Source: Gemmatimonadota bacterium
GTDB lineage: Bacteria > Gemmatimonadota > Gemmatimonadetes > Longimicrobiales > Gaopeijiaceae
Length of the DNA: 64,000 nucleotides
Assembly (NCBI GenBank): GCA_028873815.1
Contig: JAPPNN010000004.1
Location: forward strand, 16,829 to 80,828
Direction: 5' to 3'
The position numbers and the translations under genes were made by a program. The notes under the pieces are model-generated. The model was given only the letters and a program-made list of their open reading frames with translations, was not told the origin of the DNA and searched no databases. Shown here piece by piece: positions 48,897 to 58,041 of the stretch (position 1 is its first letter; every line of letters starts with the position of its first letter).

Positions 48897-50780
48897 ATGG
48901 AAATACGCAAAATACGCAAAATACGCATTATGATGTGGGCCGCCTTCGGGTCGCTACTCGTGCCGGGCATCGCCGAAGCGGCCCAGGCCCGGCAGGCGGA
49001 GGCGCAGCCCCGCATCGTGGTCAGCCCGGACCACCTGGTGAGCAGGGACGGGGACCGGCCGCACGTCGAGATCATGGCGGCTGCGAATCCGCGCAACCCG
49101 CGCAACCTGCTGGCCGGCGCGATCTCGTTCACGCGGCGCGACGGGGGCAGCGCGACCAAGGCCTATGTGAGCCGGGACGGCGGCATCGTCTGGGACGACA
49201 TCATCTTCCCGGAGCAGCGTGAAATGGGGGGAGCCGATCCGCAAGTTGCGTTCACCGCAGCAGGGACGGCGCTCTTTCTCACCCTCACCACGGCACCCGA
49301 TGAGACCGGGCGTACGCGCGCGTTTCTGCACTCGTACCGGTCAGAGGATGAGGGCGTGACGTGGTCGGATGTGTACGACCTGGGCGCGTCCTACGACCAC
49401 CCGATGCTCGTGGCCGACCAGACGACGGGTCCGTTTGCGGGGCGTGTGTACGTGAGCGTGCTGTATGGCGGGCTCGAGTATAGCCTGGGCGTGTTTCGCT
49501 CGGAGGACGACGGCCGGAGCTGGATCGGGCCGGTGAAGTTCATCGACGGCGGGGGGGAGCGCGGCCTGAACGTGGACCCGATGCTCGTGTTTGCGGATGG
49601 GGCGATCATGGTGCCGTTCGTCGACTTTCCGTTCACGCCGGAGCAGACGGCCGAGTGGGACGGATCGCGGATCTGGACGGTGGTGTCGACCGATGGCGGG
49701 GTGACGTTTTCGGAGCCGAAGCCCGGTCCGCTGAAGATGACCGGTGACGAGTTGCGCGGGGCGAGGGAGGGGCTCGAGCGGTTTCGCGGCGGGTCGTGGG
49801 TGATGTACGCCGTGGATCGGAGCGAGCGGTTTCGGGACCGGGTGTATGCGGTGTGGCCGGACTACTCGGGGGGGCTGCCGCGGGTTGTCGTGGCGCGGAC
49901 GGTTGATCGGGGGTCGACGTGGAGCGAGCCGGCGCAGGTGGCGCCTGACGGGACTGAGGGCGCACAGCAGTTTCAGGCCGCCGTGGCCGTCAACGGGGAC
50001 GGGGTTCTGGGGGTGACCTGGTACGACACGCGCGAGGCGCCGTCGGAGTTCGCGTTCCATCAGTACTTTGCGGCTTCGTTCGACGGTGGGGCGAGTTTTA
50101 CGGGGCCTGAGCGAGTGTCCAGCGCGCTGTCGCGGCCCATGGGCTCGGGAAACCTGCTGCCGACGCCGACTACCTTCAGCGGACCGGCGGGAGAGTTGCG
50201 GGTCGCGCTGTTGTCGGCGGCGTCGCGGTGGGTGAACGGCGGTGACTACATGGGGCTCACGGCGTCGGCCGACGGGCATTTTCACCCGGTGTGGGCGGAC
50301 GCGCGGTCGGGTACCTACCAGGTGTACACGGCGGAGGTTCGGATCGAGGAGGGAGAGGCGGCGGGCGGGCTGACGTCTGGCGAGCCGGCGGTGGGCGAGC
50401 CGGTAGATGTCACCGGCCGGATCGAACTCGTCAACGATCCCGGCGCCTACGACGCGGAGACCGGGGTGCTCGACCTGTGGATCCGGTTGAAGAACGTGTC
50501 GGCCGCTCCGATTGCTGGGCCGATCGAGGTCGAGATCCGGAAGTTCGGGAGCGGCATGGACGACACGTTCGCCGAGTTCGCCCCGGAGATTCTGAACGCG
50601 GACAACGGACTCGGGGGTGATGGGGCGCGGTTCGTGTATGATGACGCGCTGGGCACGGAGGGCGTGCTCCCGCCCGGCGGCGTCAGTGGCGCGATGCTGT
50701 GGCGGCTCAGGCTGGTGGAGCCGATCCGCGTCCCGAATCTGCATGTGTATGTGACGGGGCGGGAGGTGGCCCCACGCTAA
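48897..50780 (+). CDS. Secreted BNR/sialidase-fold protein
   Basis: 627 residues from ATG 48897 (ATG 48930 possible). A basic N-region with three IRK repeats precedes a hydrophobic stretch (MMWAAFGSLLVPGIAEA), so it is exported. Sialidase-type Asp boxes are visible: SRDGGIVWDD, SEDEGVTWSDV, SEDDGRSWIG, STDGGVTFSEP and SFDGGASFTG, giving a six-bladed propeller over residues about 40-500. The C-terminal 120 residues form a beta-sandwich-like domain with WIRLKNVSAAPIAGPIEVEI. The Arg triad of true sialidases is not obvious, so glycan binding or hydrolysis is open. Confidence 0.75.
   Translation: MEIRKIRKIRIMMWAAFGSLLVPGIAEAAQARQAEAQPRIVVSPDHLVSRDGDRPHVEIMAAANPRNPRNLLAGAISFTRRDGGSATKAYVSRDGGIVWDDIIFPEQREMGGADPQVAFTAAGTALFLTLTTAPDETGRTRAFLHSYRSEDEGVTWSDVYDLGASYDHPMLVADQTTGPFAGRVYVSVLYGGLEYSLGVFRSEDDGRSWIGPVKFIDGGGERGLNVDPMLVFADGAIMVPFVDFPFTPEQTAEWDGSRIWTVVSTDGGVTFSEPKPGPLKMTGDELRGAREGLERFRGGSWVMYAVDRSERFRDRVYAVWPDYSGGLPRVVVARTVDRGSTWSEPAQVAPDGTEGAQQFQAAVAVNGDGVLGVTWYDTREAPSEFAFHQYFAASFDGGASFTGPERVSSALSRPMGSGNLLPTPTTFSGPAGELRVALLSAASRWVNGGDYMGLTASADGHFHPVWADARSGTYQVYTAEVRIEEGEAAGGLTSGEPAVGEPVDVTGRIELVNDPGAYDAETGVLDLWIRLKNVSAAPIAGPIEVEIRKFGSGMDDTFAEFAPEILNADNGLGGDGARFVYDDALGTEGVLPPGGVSGAMLWRLRLVEPIRVPNLHVYVTGREVAPR
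48901..48927 (+). repeat. Three tandem 9-bp repeats inside the signal-peptide N-region
   Basis: AAATACGCA occurs three times without interruption, directly after the start codon of the BNR gene, and encodes repeated Ile-Arg-Lys. Because the unit is 9 bases, slippage would change the positive charge of the signal peptide without frameshift. An imperfect direct repeat (GGACGCCCCC) lies just upstream at 48851-48880. Confidence 0.7.
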
Positions 50781-50799
50781 CGGTCCGCCGTCGCGAAAG

Positions 50800-50815
50800 C
50801 GTTTCAGCTGAAACG
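50800..50815. repeat. 16-bp perfect palindrome between convergent genes
   Basis: CGTTTCAGCTGAAACG lies in the 52-base gap between the BNR gene and the convergent amidohydrolase. Its 14-bp core GTTTCAGCTGAAAC recurs at 57413-57426. Stem without loop in DNA; as RNA it would be a weak hairpin. It may be a protein site or part of a terminator. Confidence 0.55.
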
Positions 50816-50832
50816 CCACGCACGCGGTAGGA

Positions 50833-52278
50833 TCACGTGGACGGAGCCCGTTCGCTCCTGACCTGCTCCAGCAGCGCGTCCAACTCGTCCCTGCTGAAGA
50901 ACCGCCCGTTGGCCACAACCAGGACGAGGCCCCGCGTATTCCCGATCGCGTCGAGCGGATTGGCCTGGAGAAGCACAAGGTCGGCCAGCTTCCCCTCCGC
51001 AACTGCGCCCAATGAATCGGTTGCACCTAGGAACTCGGCGGGCGCGGTGGTCGCGGCCGCGAGGGCTTCGCGCGGAGACAGCCCCGCCTGGACGAGCAAC
51101 TCCAGCTCGTCGTGGAGGCTGAATCCCGGGTAGACGAACGGATTGGGCGTGTCCGTGCCCGCGAGTATGCCCACGCCTGCCGCCGCGGCCATTCCGGTGA
51201 CCGCGAGCTGACGGGCCAGGAACGCCTCGCGGGCCTCGGTGTCGGCCGGCGTGTCCGTTTCGGTCCCTGGGAAGGGGACCTGCCAGCCCGCCGTGATCGC
51301 CTGCGGCATGTACTGCAGGCGCGGATCGTCTTCTTCCCGGAGCCGGTGGAGATAGGCCAGGTTGTTGAGGACCGCGAGCGTGGGCGTCAGCCAGGTGCCG
51401 TTGGCCGCGAGGTGGGCCAGGAGTTCTCCGCACGCCTGGTCGTCCGCCGCGTCGAGGATCGTGCGGTACAGTCCGATGTCGAAGAAGGGGTTGGTGAACT
51501 CGTCTCCCGCGGCGCGCATGGCCATCCACTCGGCCCGCGCTGCCCGGACTTCCGCGTCGTTGGACGAGCAGCCCTCGATGACGCCGAACATGTGCGTCAT
51601 GCTCCGCATCCCCGCGTCCGACGCGTCCCGGGCCGGAACGGTGAAGGGAACGTGTCCAGCGACGTCCACGCCCCGTGCCGTGGCCTGCTCGGCGATTGCG
51701 GCGAAAGCGTCCGCCTCGAGCGCGGAATAGACCTTGATGAAGCCCGCGCCCGCGTCCACCAGCGAATCGACAACGAATCGGGCCCGTTCGGGGCTGTCGG
51801 CGATCACCGATCCCGGGAACCAGGCGTTTGCCCCGTCGGTGATGTTGCCGGAGATCACCGCGCGCGGCCCCACGCGGTCGCCGGCCACAATGCCATCCCG
51901 GGCCTCGCGGGCCACCGGCAGTTCGCCCCACATGTCGCGAACGCCGGTCACCCCGTTGGCGATGTAGACTGGCAGAGCAGGGGCGAAGAAGGAGGAGAAC
52001 TCGTGCACGTGCATGTCCCACAGCCCCGGGATGAGGTACCCGCCGCCACCGTTGATGCGCTGGACGCCCTCGCCGAGGAGCAGATCATCGGGCGCCGACA
52101 CGGCGGCGATCCGCGTATCCTGGACAATCACGGTGCGGCCATCGGCCACGGTGCCCGCCGCCGGATCCACGACGGAGATGTTCTCGATCGCGGTCCCCGA
52201 GTCGAATTCGCGGGGGGGTGGGCCGCAGGCAACGGCGAGCGCCGTCACTGCTATAACGAAGCGGACACGCAGTCTCAT
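50833..52278 (-). CDS. Amidohydrolase lipoprotein
   Basis: 481 residues from ATG 52278. Lipobox: ALAVACGPP. Metal ligands: GLWDMHVHEF (HxH), DVAGHVPF (His), SMTHMFG (His) and ILAGTDTPNP (Asp); the metallo-amidohydrolase Lys is in FIKVYSALEAD. C-terminal GAVAEGKLADLVLLQANPLD is the usual beta-sandwich strand. It belongs to the secreted imidazolonepropionase-like group; the substrate is unknown. Divergent from the CocE-like gene with a 171-base gap in which I see no clear operator. Confidence 0.85.
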   Translation of the reverse strand: MRLRVRFVIAVTALAVACGPPPREFDSGTAIENISVVDPAAGTVADGRTVIVQDTRIAAVSAPDDLLLGEGVQRINGGGGYLIPGLWDMHVHEFSSFFAPALPVYIANGVTGVRDMWGELPVAREARDGIVAGDRVGPRAVISGNITDGANAWFPGSVIADSPERARFVVDSLVDAGAGFIKVYSALEADAFAAIAEQATARGVDVAGHVPFTVPARDASDAGMRSMTHMFGVIEGCSSNDAEVRAARAEWMAMRAAGDEFTNPFFDIGLYRTILDAADDQACGELLAHLAANGTWLTPTLAVLNNLAYLHRLREEDDPRLQYMPQAITAGWQVPFPGTETDTPADTEAREAFLARQLAVTGMAAAAGVGILAGTDTPNPFVYPGFSLHDELELLVQAGLSPREALAAATTAPAEFLGATDSLGAVAEGKLADLVLLQANPLDAIGNTRGLVLVVANGRFFSRDELDALLEQVRSERAPST

Positions 52279-52449
52279 GAAGGACCTCTCCTCATGGCGG
52301 GACTCGTGGCGGCAGGTCCGACACACGCGACGCAGCCCGGCACGCGCAGGTGCGCCATGGCTCAACTTGCGTCGTAAGCCCGCGAGGGGAAAGCTTGCGG
52401 TTGGCAAATGTGGGACGGATTGGACCTCCGGAAGAGGAGCGCAAGGAAC

Positions 52450-54609
52450 ATGTTCGGGGCACGGAAACGCGGTGCGCGCGGGGCCTGTGGCATCGCGGGA
52501 GTGGTGGGGTTTGCGGTGTTGATGGGCGCGTGCGATGAGCCGGCCGCCGAACCGGTCGAAGTCGAGACCAGCCCCCTGTCGCTCGAGGGTACGAGCGCCG
52601 TCGAATGGACGGGCCATGAGCGCTCTTCGTACTTCGTCACGGCGTCCGACGGCGTGCGGCTGGCGGTCGACGTGGTCCTGCCGACGGGCTACACGGGCGA
52701 CGGGGACACGCCCACCGCCTTCCCGGTGATCTTCCGCTACACGCCGTACCACCGCACGTCGATCAACCCGGAGACGGGCGAAGTCGGCGTGGCGCCCTAC
52801 GAGTTCTTCCTGTCCCGCGGCTACGCCTACGTGGCGGCCGACATGCGGGGCAGCGGCGCCTCGTTCGGGTGGAACGACGTGATGAGCCCCATGATGATCG
52901 AGGACGCCGGCGTGATCGTCGACTGGATTGCGGCCCAGCCGTGGAGCGACGGCAACGTGGGCATGTTCGGCGGCTCGTACGAGGGCTGGTCACAGTTCGC
53001 GGCGGCGGCGGCGAAGCCGGAGGCCCTGAAGGCGATTGTGCCGGTCCACACGGGATGGGACGGCCTGCTGGTCAGACCCGGCGGGGTCTTCAGCTATGCG
53101 TTCATGGAGATGTGGACGGCCATGACGGACTTCATCAACCACAACAACGTCTTCCCCACCTTCCCCATCCCGCCGGTCACCCCTGTGCTGGACGAGGATG
53201 GGGACGGCGAGCTGCTGGACGAGATCCCCGTGGACGCGGACGGCGACACCTGGTTCACCGACGACTATCCCTGGCCCGTCGATCCTGCCAACGCACCGCA
53301 GTATCCCGACGGGGTGGAGCGGACCGAGCACGCTTACTTCAACGCCACCATGGAGCACATCGCTCACCCGGATGGCGCGCCCGGCAACTACGATGCGGTG
53401 ACCAGCATACGGTCGCAGCGCTTCTTCGACAGTCCGCGCGTGGCCGACGGGCTCACGCCCCCGGACATGAACTGGGGGATGGTGCCCGACATCATCGAGT
53501 CCGGGGTGGCGATCTACAACTTCGCCGGGTGGTGGGACGCCTTCGCACGGAGTTCGTTCGAGGTCTACGCGACGCTTGCCGAGACGAACCCCTCGCGGAT
53601 CGCGGCGTGGCCGATGTATCACCAGGGGATTTCCCCGGCGGCCTCATTGGCGATCGGAGCGGACCCGACCCGGGAGAACGTCTACACCCCGGCCTACCTG
53701 GGCGAGGCGCTACGGTGGTATGACCGTTGGTTGAAAGGAATCAGGAACGGCATCGACACCGAGCCCCCCGTGCACATCTTCCTGCACAACGAGGGGTGGC
53801 GGGCGGAAGAGTCGTGGCCGCTGGCACGGGAAGCGCCGACGCGGTTCTACCTGGACGGCGCGGGGACGCTCGCCCGGCAACCCGGCGATCCAGGAAGCGA
53901 CGACTACACCGCGGACTTCACCCACGACGCCTCGTTCGGTCCGCCGCTCGACGCCTCGCAGATCACGGTCGCGAACGAAATGAAGGGGAAGCCGCCCTTC
54001 AACGCGCCGTCGTTCGGCCATTCACGGCAGCAGATGTTCGGCGTTCCCGGGGACCTGCCCTACCGGACGGACAAGGCCGAACAGGTCCTCACCTACACCA
54101 GCGCGCCGCTGGAGGCGGACACCGAGGTGACCGGACATCCGATCGTCAGCGTGGCGGTGTCCTCCACCGCCGACTACGGGGACCTCTACTTCTATCTCGA
54201 GGATGTCGACCCTGAGGGCAACGCGATCCTGGTGACCGAATACCAACACCGCGCCGGCTTCGACCGTCTCGTCGACAACGACCTGATGATCCCGGGCAAC
54301 ACCGGGATCGACTTGCAGCCCGACCTGCCCTGGCACGGCTTCCGCGAAGCCGACTACACCGACCGGGTCTTTGCGGACGGAGCGATGGTTCGCGTCACGA
54401 CTTCGCTGTACCCGACCTCGTGGCTCTTCAGGGCCGGGCACAGGATCCGCTTTGCCGTCGCCGCGGCCGACTGGCCCGTCTTCGACCTTCATCCGGAGCT
54501 GTCACCGCAGAATCGCCCCGACGCCGACGACAACCTGGTGCCGACGATCACGATTCATCGTGGCGGCGATGATGGGTCGTTTGTGGAACTGCCGGTAATT
54601 CCGCGCTAG
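52450..54609 (+). CDS. CocE/NonD-family hydrolase lipoprotein
   Basis: 719 residues from ATG 52450 with AAGGA upstream. Lipobox: VLMGACDEP. X-Pro dipeptidyl-peptidase/cocaine-esterase pattern: YTPYHRTSINPE, YVAADMRGSGAS, MFGGSYEGWSQ (nucleophile Ser176), a helical cap, and the C-terminal jelly-roll (YTSAPLEADTEVTGHPIVSVAVSSTADYGDLYFYLEDVDPEG). The acid and His lie in the middle part (FAGWWDAFARSS; MYHQGISP). It cleaves acyl-peptide or ester bonds at the cell surface. Confidence 0.87.
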   Translation: MFGARKRGARGACGIAGVVGFAVLMGACDEPAAEPVEVETSPLSLEGTSAVEWTGHERSSYFVTASDGVRLAVDVVLPTGYTGDGDTPTAFPVIFRYTPYHRTSINPETGEVGVAPYEFFLSRGYAYVAADMRGSGASFGWNDVMSPMMIEDAGVIVDWIAAQPWSDGNVGMFGGSYEGWSQFAAAAAKPEALKAIVPVHTGWDGLLVRPGGVFSYAFMEMWTAMTDFINHNNVFPTFPIPPVTPVLDEDGDGELLDEIPVDADGDTWFTDDYPWPVDPANAPQYPDGVERTEHAYFNATMEHIAHPDGAPGNYDAVTSIRSQRFFDSPRVADGLTPPDMNWGMVPDIIESGVAIYNFAGWWDAFARSSFEVYATLAETNPSRIAAWPMYHQGISPAASLAIGADPTRENVYTPAYLGEALRWYDRWLKGIRNGIDTEPPVHIFLHNEGWRAEESWPLAREAPTRFYLDGAGTLARQPGDPGSDDYTADFTHDASFGPPLDASQITVANEMKGKPPFNAPSFGHSRQQMFGVPGDLPYRTDKAEQVLTYTSAPLEADTEVTGHPIVSVAVSSTADYGDLYFYLEDVDPEGNAILVTEYQHRAGFDRLVDNDLMIPGNTGIDLQPDLPWHGFREADYTDRVFADGAMVRVTTSLYPTSWLFRAGHRIRFAVAAADWPVFDLHPELSPQNRPDADDNLVPTITIHRGGDDGSFVELPVIPR

Positions 54610-54619
54610 CGAGCGGGTG

Positions 54620-54636
54620 GCGCCCGGCCCGGGCGC
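54620..54636. terminator. GC-rich palindrome between convergent genes, possible bidirectional terminator
   Basis: GCGCCCGG-C-CCGGGCGC is a 17-base perfect odd palindrome 11 bases after the CocE stop and 47 bases from the convergent aldolase stop. Folding to GCGCCC/GGGCGC with a 5-base loop is possible. No T-run. Confidence 0.4.
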
Positions 54637-54682
54637 GGATGCCCGCCAGGCACGCGGCCCGACGCGAGCCCGACCGCTCCTC

Positions 54683-55414
54683 TCAGGCGGCGTAGTCCTG
54701 TCCCTGGTCGTCCAGGACCGCCTTCATTCCCTCCAGATAACCGAGCTCCCCGAAACCTTCGGGCGCCGTGGCGGCCACGGCCTCCGCGACCTCGACGGGC
54801 ACCTGCTTCATGCGGCCGCCGGCGGCCCGGACCATCCACTCGGTCATGCAGGCGCGCTCGAGCGACACCACGTGGAGCATGGCCACCTCGATCGAGGCAG
54901 CGGCGACGAGCGCGCCGTGGTTGGCCATGATGAGGGTACTATTGTCCCCGAGCGCCTCGGCCATGTGCTCGCCCTCCTCGTCCTCCGTCACGATGCCCTC
55001 GTATTCGAAATAGGCGATGTTGCCGTGAAACACCCCGGCGAGTTGGCCGCCACGCGTGTCCAGCCGCCAGCCGTTGGCCGAGGCGAGGGCGGTCAAATAC
55101 GGCGAATGGACATGAAGGGCGCAAGCCAGGTCCGGGCGTGCGCGGTACAAGGGGGCGTGGATGGCCCAGGCGCTGATGTTGGGGACGCCGGTTCCCTCGA
55201 CAACCTTGCCATCCGGGTCGGTCATGAGCAGGCTGGATGCCGTGACACGCGAAAAATGGGTGTGGCCGGGGGACAGCAACAGGTAGCCGGGGCGACCCGG
55301 AACCGTCGCGCTGAAGTGGTTCCACGTGCCCTCGTGAAGCCCTTCGAGTACCGTGATGCGATGCGCGGCCGCCAGATCGACGCGAGTCTGTCGGAGCAGT
55401 TCGGAAGGATGCAT
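54683..55414 (-). CDS. Class II aldolase/adducin-family protein
   Basis: 243 residues from ATG 55414; the longer frame adds an Arg-rich stretch. The zinc-binding family features are present: GTWNHFSATVPGRPGYLL, ACALHVHSPYLTALAS (HxH), and LIMANHGALVAAASIEVAM with the third His. Such proteins are fuculose/rhamnulose-phosphate-type aldolases or decarboxylases; a catalytic Glu is not clear, so the reaction is unsettled. Cytoplasmic. Divergent from the barrel gene at 55507. Confidence 0.82.
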   Translation of the reverse strand: MHPSELLRQTRVDLAAAHRITVLEGLHEGTWNHFSATVPGRPGYLLLSPGHTHFSRVTASSLLMTDPDGKVVEGTGVPNISAWAIHAPLYRARPDLACALHVHSPYLTALASANGWRLDTRGGQLAGVFHGNIAYFEYEGIVTEDEEGEHMAEALGDNSTLIMANHGALVAAASIEVAMLHVVSLERACMTEWMVRAAGGRMKQVPVEVAEAVAATAPEGFGELGYLEGMKAVLDDQGQDYAA

Positions 55415-55506
55415 GACCGGAGAATGCCGTTGGCGGAGTCGGCGGCGCAAGCGAGCTGGAGGCGGTAACATCCAGTCGGAAAGTGGATACGTCACCTGGA
55501 GATCAG

Positions 55507-56118
55507 ATGTCGAGACATCTTCGCCGCGCCTTGCCGGTCGGCCTGCTTCTTCTGGCTCTGCCGCTTGAAACCGTCTCGGCGCAGGCGGCGTTCGGGGTGA
55601 TCGGCGGTTTCAACCGGGCCCGGTTCACGGGCAGCGGCGCGGTGGATGTTGCCAGCCGCAGTGCCTTCCTGGTGGGAGCAGTGGGCGACTTTCCGATCAC
55701 GGAGACGTTCTCGATCCGGCCCGAACTCCATTTTTCGACCAAGGGGGCCGAGGTGCGAACGGTGTTGGGCTCCGGCGCCGAAGGATCCTTGAAGACGTTC
55801 GCGCTGTCGTACGTTCAGTTGCCGCTTCTTGCCCAGTTGCGACCGGAGGCCGGAGGCTCGATTCGCCCGCATCTCTTTGCCGGGGTTTCCGTCGGGGCCG
55901 TGCTCGGATGCAAACTGGGCACCGTGGATTGCGACGACATCCAGGAGATCAATCAGCACGGCATGGATGCGAGCGTGCTCATGGGAGGCGAACTCGGGCT
56001 GAATCGCATCGCGTTCGGCTTGCGTTACGAAGCCGGAATACGTGCCGTGGATGCAACCGTGCCCGGCAACGAGATCTACAACGGGGTCCTATCGTTCACA
56101 CTCAGATACATGCCATGA
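55507..56118 (+). CDS. PorT-like outer-membrane beta-barrel protein
   Basis: 203 residues from ATG 55507. Signal peptide (LPVGLLLLALPLETVSAQA), then AFGVIGGFNRARFTGSGAVDVASRSAFLVGAVGDFPITETFSIRPELHFSTKG, strand for strand like the 26775 protein, with a CKLGTVDC pair in the same place and the end strand YNGVLSFTLRYMP. Full-length paralogue. The TGA overlaps the start of a secreted amidohydrolase, so the barrel and hydrolase are coupled. Confidence 0.75.
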   Translation: MSRHLRRALPVGLLLLALPLETVSAQAAFGVIGGFNRARFTGSGAVDVASRSAFLVGAVGDFPITETFSIRPELHFSTKGAEVRTVLGSGAEGSLKTFALSYVQLPLLAQLRPEAGGSIRPHLFAGVSVGAVLGCKLGTVDCDDIQEINQHGMDASVLMGGELGLNRIAFGLRYEAGIRAVDATVPGNEIYNGVLSFTLRYMP

Positions 56119-57401
56119 CAATGAACAAATCAGCGCAGCACGCCCGACTGCCGGGCACCGTCATCCTTCTTCTCCTTGCGGCCCTTGGGCTACCGGCGAC
56201 CGCAGCCGTTCCCGCCGTGGCCCAGGACCTCGTTCTCACCAACGCCCGAGTCGTGGACGTGACCAGCGGCTCGGTTTCGGAGCCGGCCACCGTGGTCGTC
56301 GAGGACGGCAGGATCGTCGGGATCATCGAGGACGGCTCGGCGGAGGGCCCGGCTGGCGCGGCCACCGTCGACCTGATGGGGCGGTACGTCGCGCCCGGGC
56401 TGATGGATGCGCACGTCCACGTCTCCTCCGCGGCGAACGCGCGGCGCGCACTCCTCACCGGCGTCACCACGATGCGCAGCATGGGCACGTCCCACTACGT
56501 CGACGTGGGGCTCAGGGAACTTCAGGCCGGCGGGCACCTTGAAGCGCCCGCGTACCTGGCCGCGGGCTACCACGTCCGGCCCCCGGCGGCGGAAGCGTTC
56601 TTCCAGGACCACCCCGAGCTGGGGCACATGTACGGCGAGGAGGTGCGGGGCGAGGACGCCGTGCGCGCGATGACCGCGGCGATCGTGTCGCGGGGAGTCG
56701 ACTTCGTGAAGACGAACGCCACGGAGCGCGCGGGGTTGCCGGAGACGGATCCGCGACGGCAGTTCTACTCGGAGGCCGAGCTGCGGGCGATCGTAAGCGA
56801 AGCGGGGAGTGCGGGTGTGCCGGTCGCGGCCCATGCCCACGGCGACGGCGGCGCGAGGGCGGCGGTGGAGGCCGGGGTGCGGAGCATCGAGCACGGCACC
56901 TATATCAGCCCGGAGACGCTCGGGCGCATGGTGGCAATGGGGACCTTCCTCGTGCCCACGATCGCGATCGTCAGCGACCTTACGATTCCGGGTGGCGACT
57001 ACGACAACGCGATCCTCAACGTCCGGGGCCGGCACATGCTGCCCCGCGTCCGGGAGATGGCGCGGCGGGCCCACGAGATGGGTGTGAAGATCGTTGCCGC
57101 GACCGACACGGGATATGGCCCCGAGAGCACCACGACACTTGCCCACGAACTCCTGGAACTGGTGGGGGTTGGCATGACTCCGCTGGAGGCGCTGCGCGCG
57201 GCCACGACCACCGCGGCCGAATTGTTCGGGCTGACCGGTCAGGTCGGCGCGATCGCACCGGGACTCGAAGCCGACCTGATCGTGCTGGAACGGAACCCGC
57301 TCGAGGACATCGGGGTCGTGCAGGACGTGCTCATGGTGGTGAGCGACGGCAAGATCGCGGTGCAGCGCGGCGACTGGCCGGGCCAGCGCCCGGTGTCGTA
57401 G
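56115..57401 (+). CDS. Secreted amidohydrolase with intact metal site
   Basis: 428 residues from ATG 56115 (ATGA overlap). Signal peptide: GTVILLLLAALGLPATAAVPAVAQD. Ligands: GLMDAHVHVS (HxH), FVKTNAT (Lys), VPVAAHAHGDGG (His), SIEHGTYIS (His) and IVAATDTGYG (Asp), then GQVGAIAPGLEADLIVLERNPLED. It is the prolidase/imidazolonepropionase-like group that cleaves Xaa-Pro or N-acyl bonds. Unlike the 41781 paralogue, all ligands are kept. Confidence 0.87.
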   Translation: MTMNKSAQHARLPGTVILLLLAALGLPATAAVPAVAQDLVLTNARVVDVTSGSVSEPATVVVEDGRIVGIIEDGSAEGPAGAATVDLMGRYVAPGLMDAHVHVSSAANARRALLTGVTTMRSMGTSHYVDVGLRELQAGGHLEAPAYLAAGYHVRPPAAEAFFQDHPELGHMYGEEVRGEDAVRAMTAAIVSRGVDFVKTNATERAGLPETDPRRQFYSEAELRAIVSEAGSAGVPVAAHAHGDGGARAAVEAGVRSIEHGTYISPETLGRMVAMGTFLVPTIAIVSDLTIPGGDYDNAILNVRGRHMLPRVREMARRAHEMGVKIVAATDTGYGPESTTTLAHELLELVGVGMTPLEALRAATTTAAELFGLTGQVGAIAPGLEADLIVLERNPLEDIGVVQDVLMVVSDGKIAVQRGDWPGQRPVS

Positions 57402-57412
57402 GGCTCTGGGAC

Positions 57413-57426
57413 GTTTCAGCTGAAAC
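57413..57426. repeat. 14-bp palindrome directly upstream of apt
   Basis: GTTTCAGCTGAAAC, identical to the core of 50800-50815, ends three bases before the apt ATG at 57430 and begins 11 bases after the amidohydrolase stop. Its position over the ribosome-binding region could influence translation. Confidence 0.55.
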
Positions 57427-57429
57427 CTG

Positions 57430-58020
57430 ATGCTTCCGACCCCTCCTTCGCGGCCGGATGTTGGCCGGGACGACCGCCTCGCGGCCCGCGTCAAGTCCCT
57501 CATCCGCACGGTGCCCGACTTCCCCATACCGGGCATCCGCTTCCGCGATGTGATGGGGCTTGTGGAGGACCCCGACGGCCTCCGGGCGGCGACAGCGGGA
57601 CTGGCGGATCGTTTCCGGGATTCCGCGCCCGAGGTCGTGGTGGGGATCGAAGCGCGCGGGTTCATTTTCGGGGTGCCGGTGGCGCAGGAACTCGGCGTGC
57701 GTTTCGTCGCCGTGCGAAAGGCGGGCAAGCTGCCGGGCGAAGTGACCGGCGCCGACTACGACCTGGAGTACGGGAGCGCGCGCCTGGAGATGCAGGCGGG
57801 TGCCCCGATCTCGGCCGGCACGCGGGTGCTCCTCATCGACGATCTGCTCGCGACCGGCGGCAGTGCGGCGGCGGCGATCAGGCTGATTCGGGGCATGGGT
57901 GGGGAGGTGGTCGGGGCCGGCTTCGTGGTGGACCTGCCGGATTTGCCAGGTGCGACGCGGCTGCGGGAGCTGGGGGTGGAGATGTACGCGCTGTGTGAGT
58001 TTTTGGAGGATGAGGATTGA
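57430..58020 (+). CDS. apt: Adenine phosphoribosyltransferase
   Basis: 196 residues. LIRTVPDFPIPGIRFRDVMGLVEDPDGLR and VVGIEARGFIFGVPVAQELGVRFVAVRKAGKLPGEV are diagnostic, and the PRPP-binding loop is VLLIDDLLATGGSAAAA (residues about 134-150). It salvages adenine to AMP with PRPP. ATG 57430 has no normal ribosome site; a GTTTCAGCTGAAAC palindrome lies there instead. About 20 residues are added before the usual N-terminus. Confidence 0.95.
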   Translation: MLPTPPSRPDVGRDDRLAARVKSLIRTVPDFPIPGIRFRDVMGLVEDPDGLRAATAGLADRFRDSAPEVVVGIEARGFIFGVPVAQELGVRFVAVRKAGKLPGEVTGADYDLEYGSARLEMQAGAPISAGTRVLLIDDLLATGGSAAAAIRLIRGMGGEVVGAGFVVDLPDLPGATRLRELGVEMYALCEFLEDED

Positions 58021-58041
58021 GGTGGCCGCGCGGCGGAGAGG

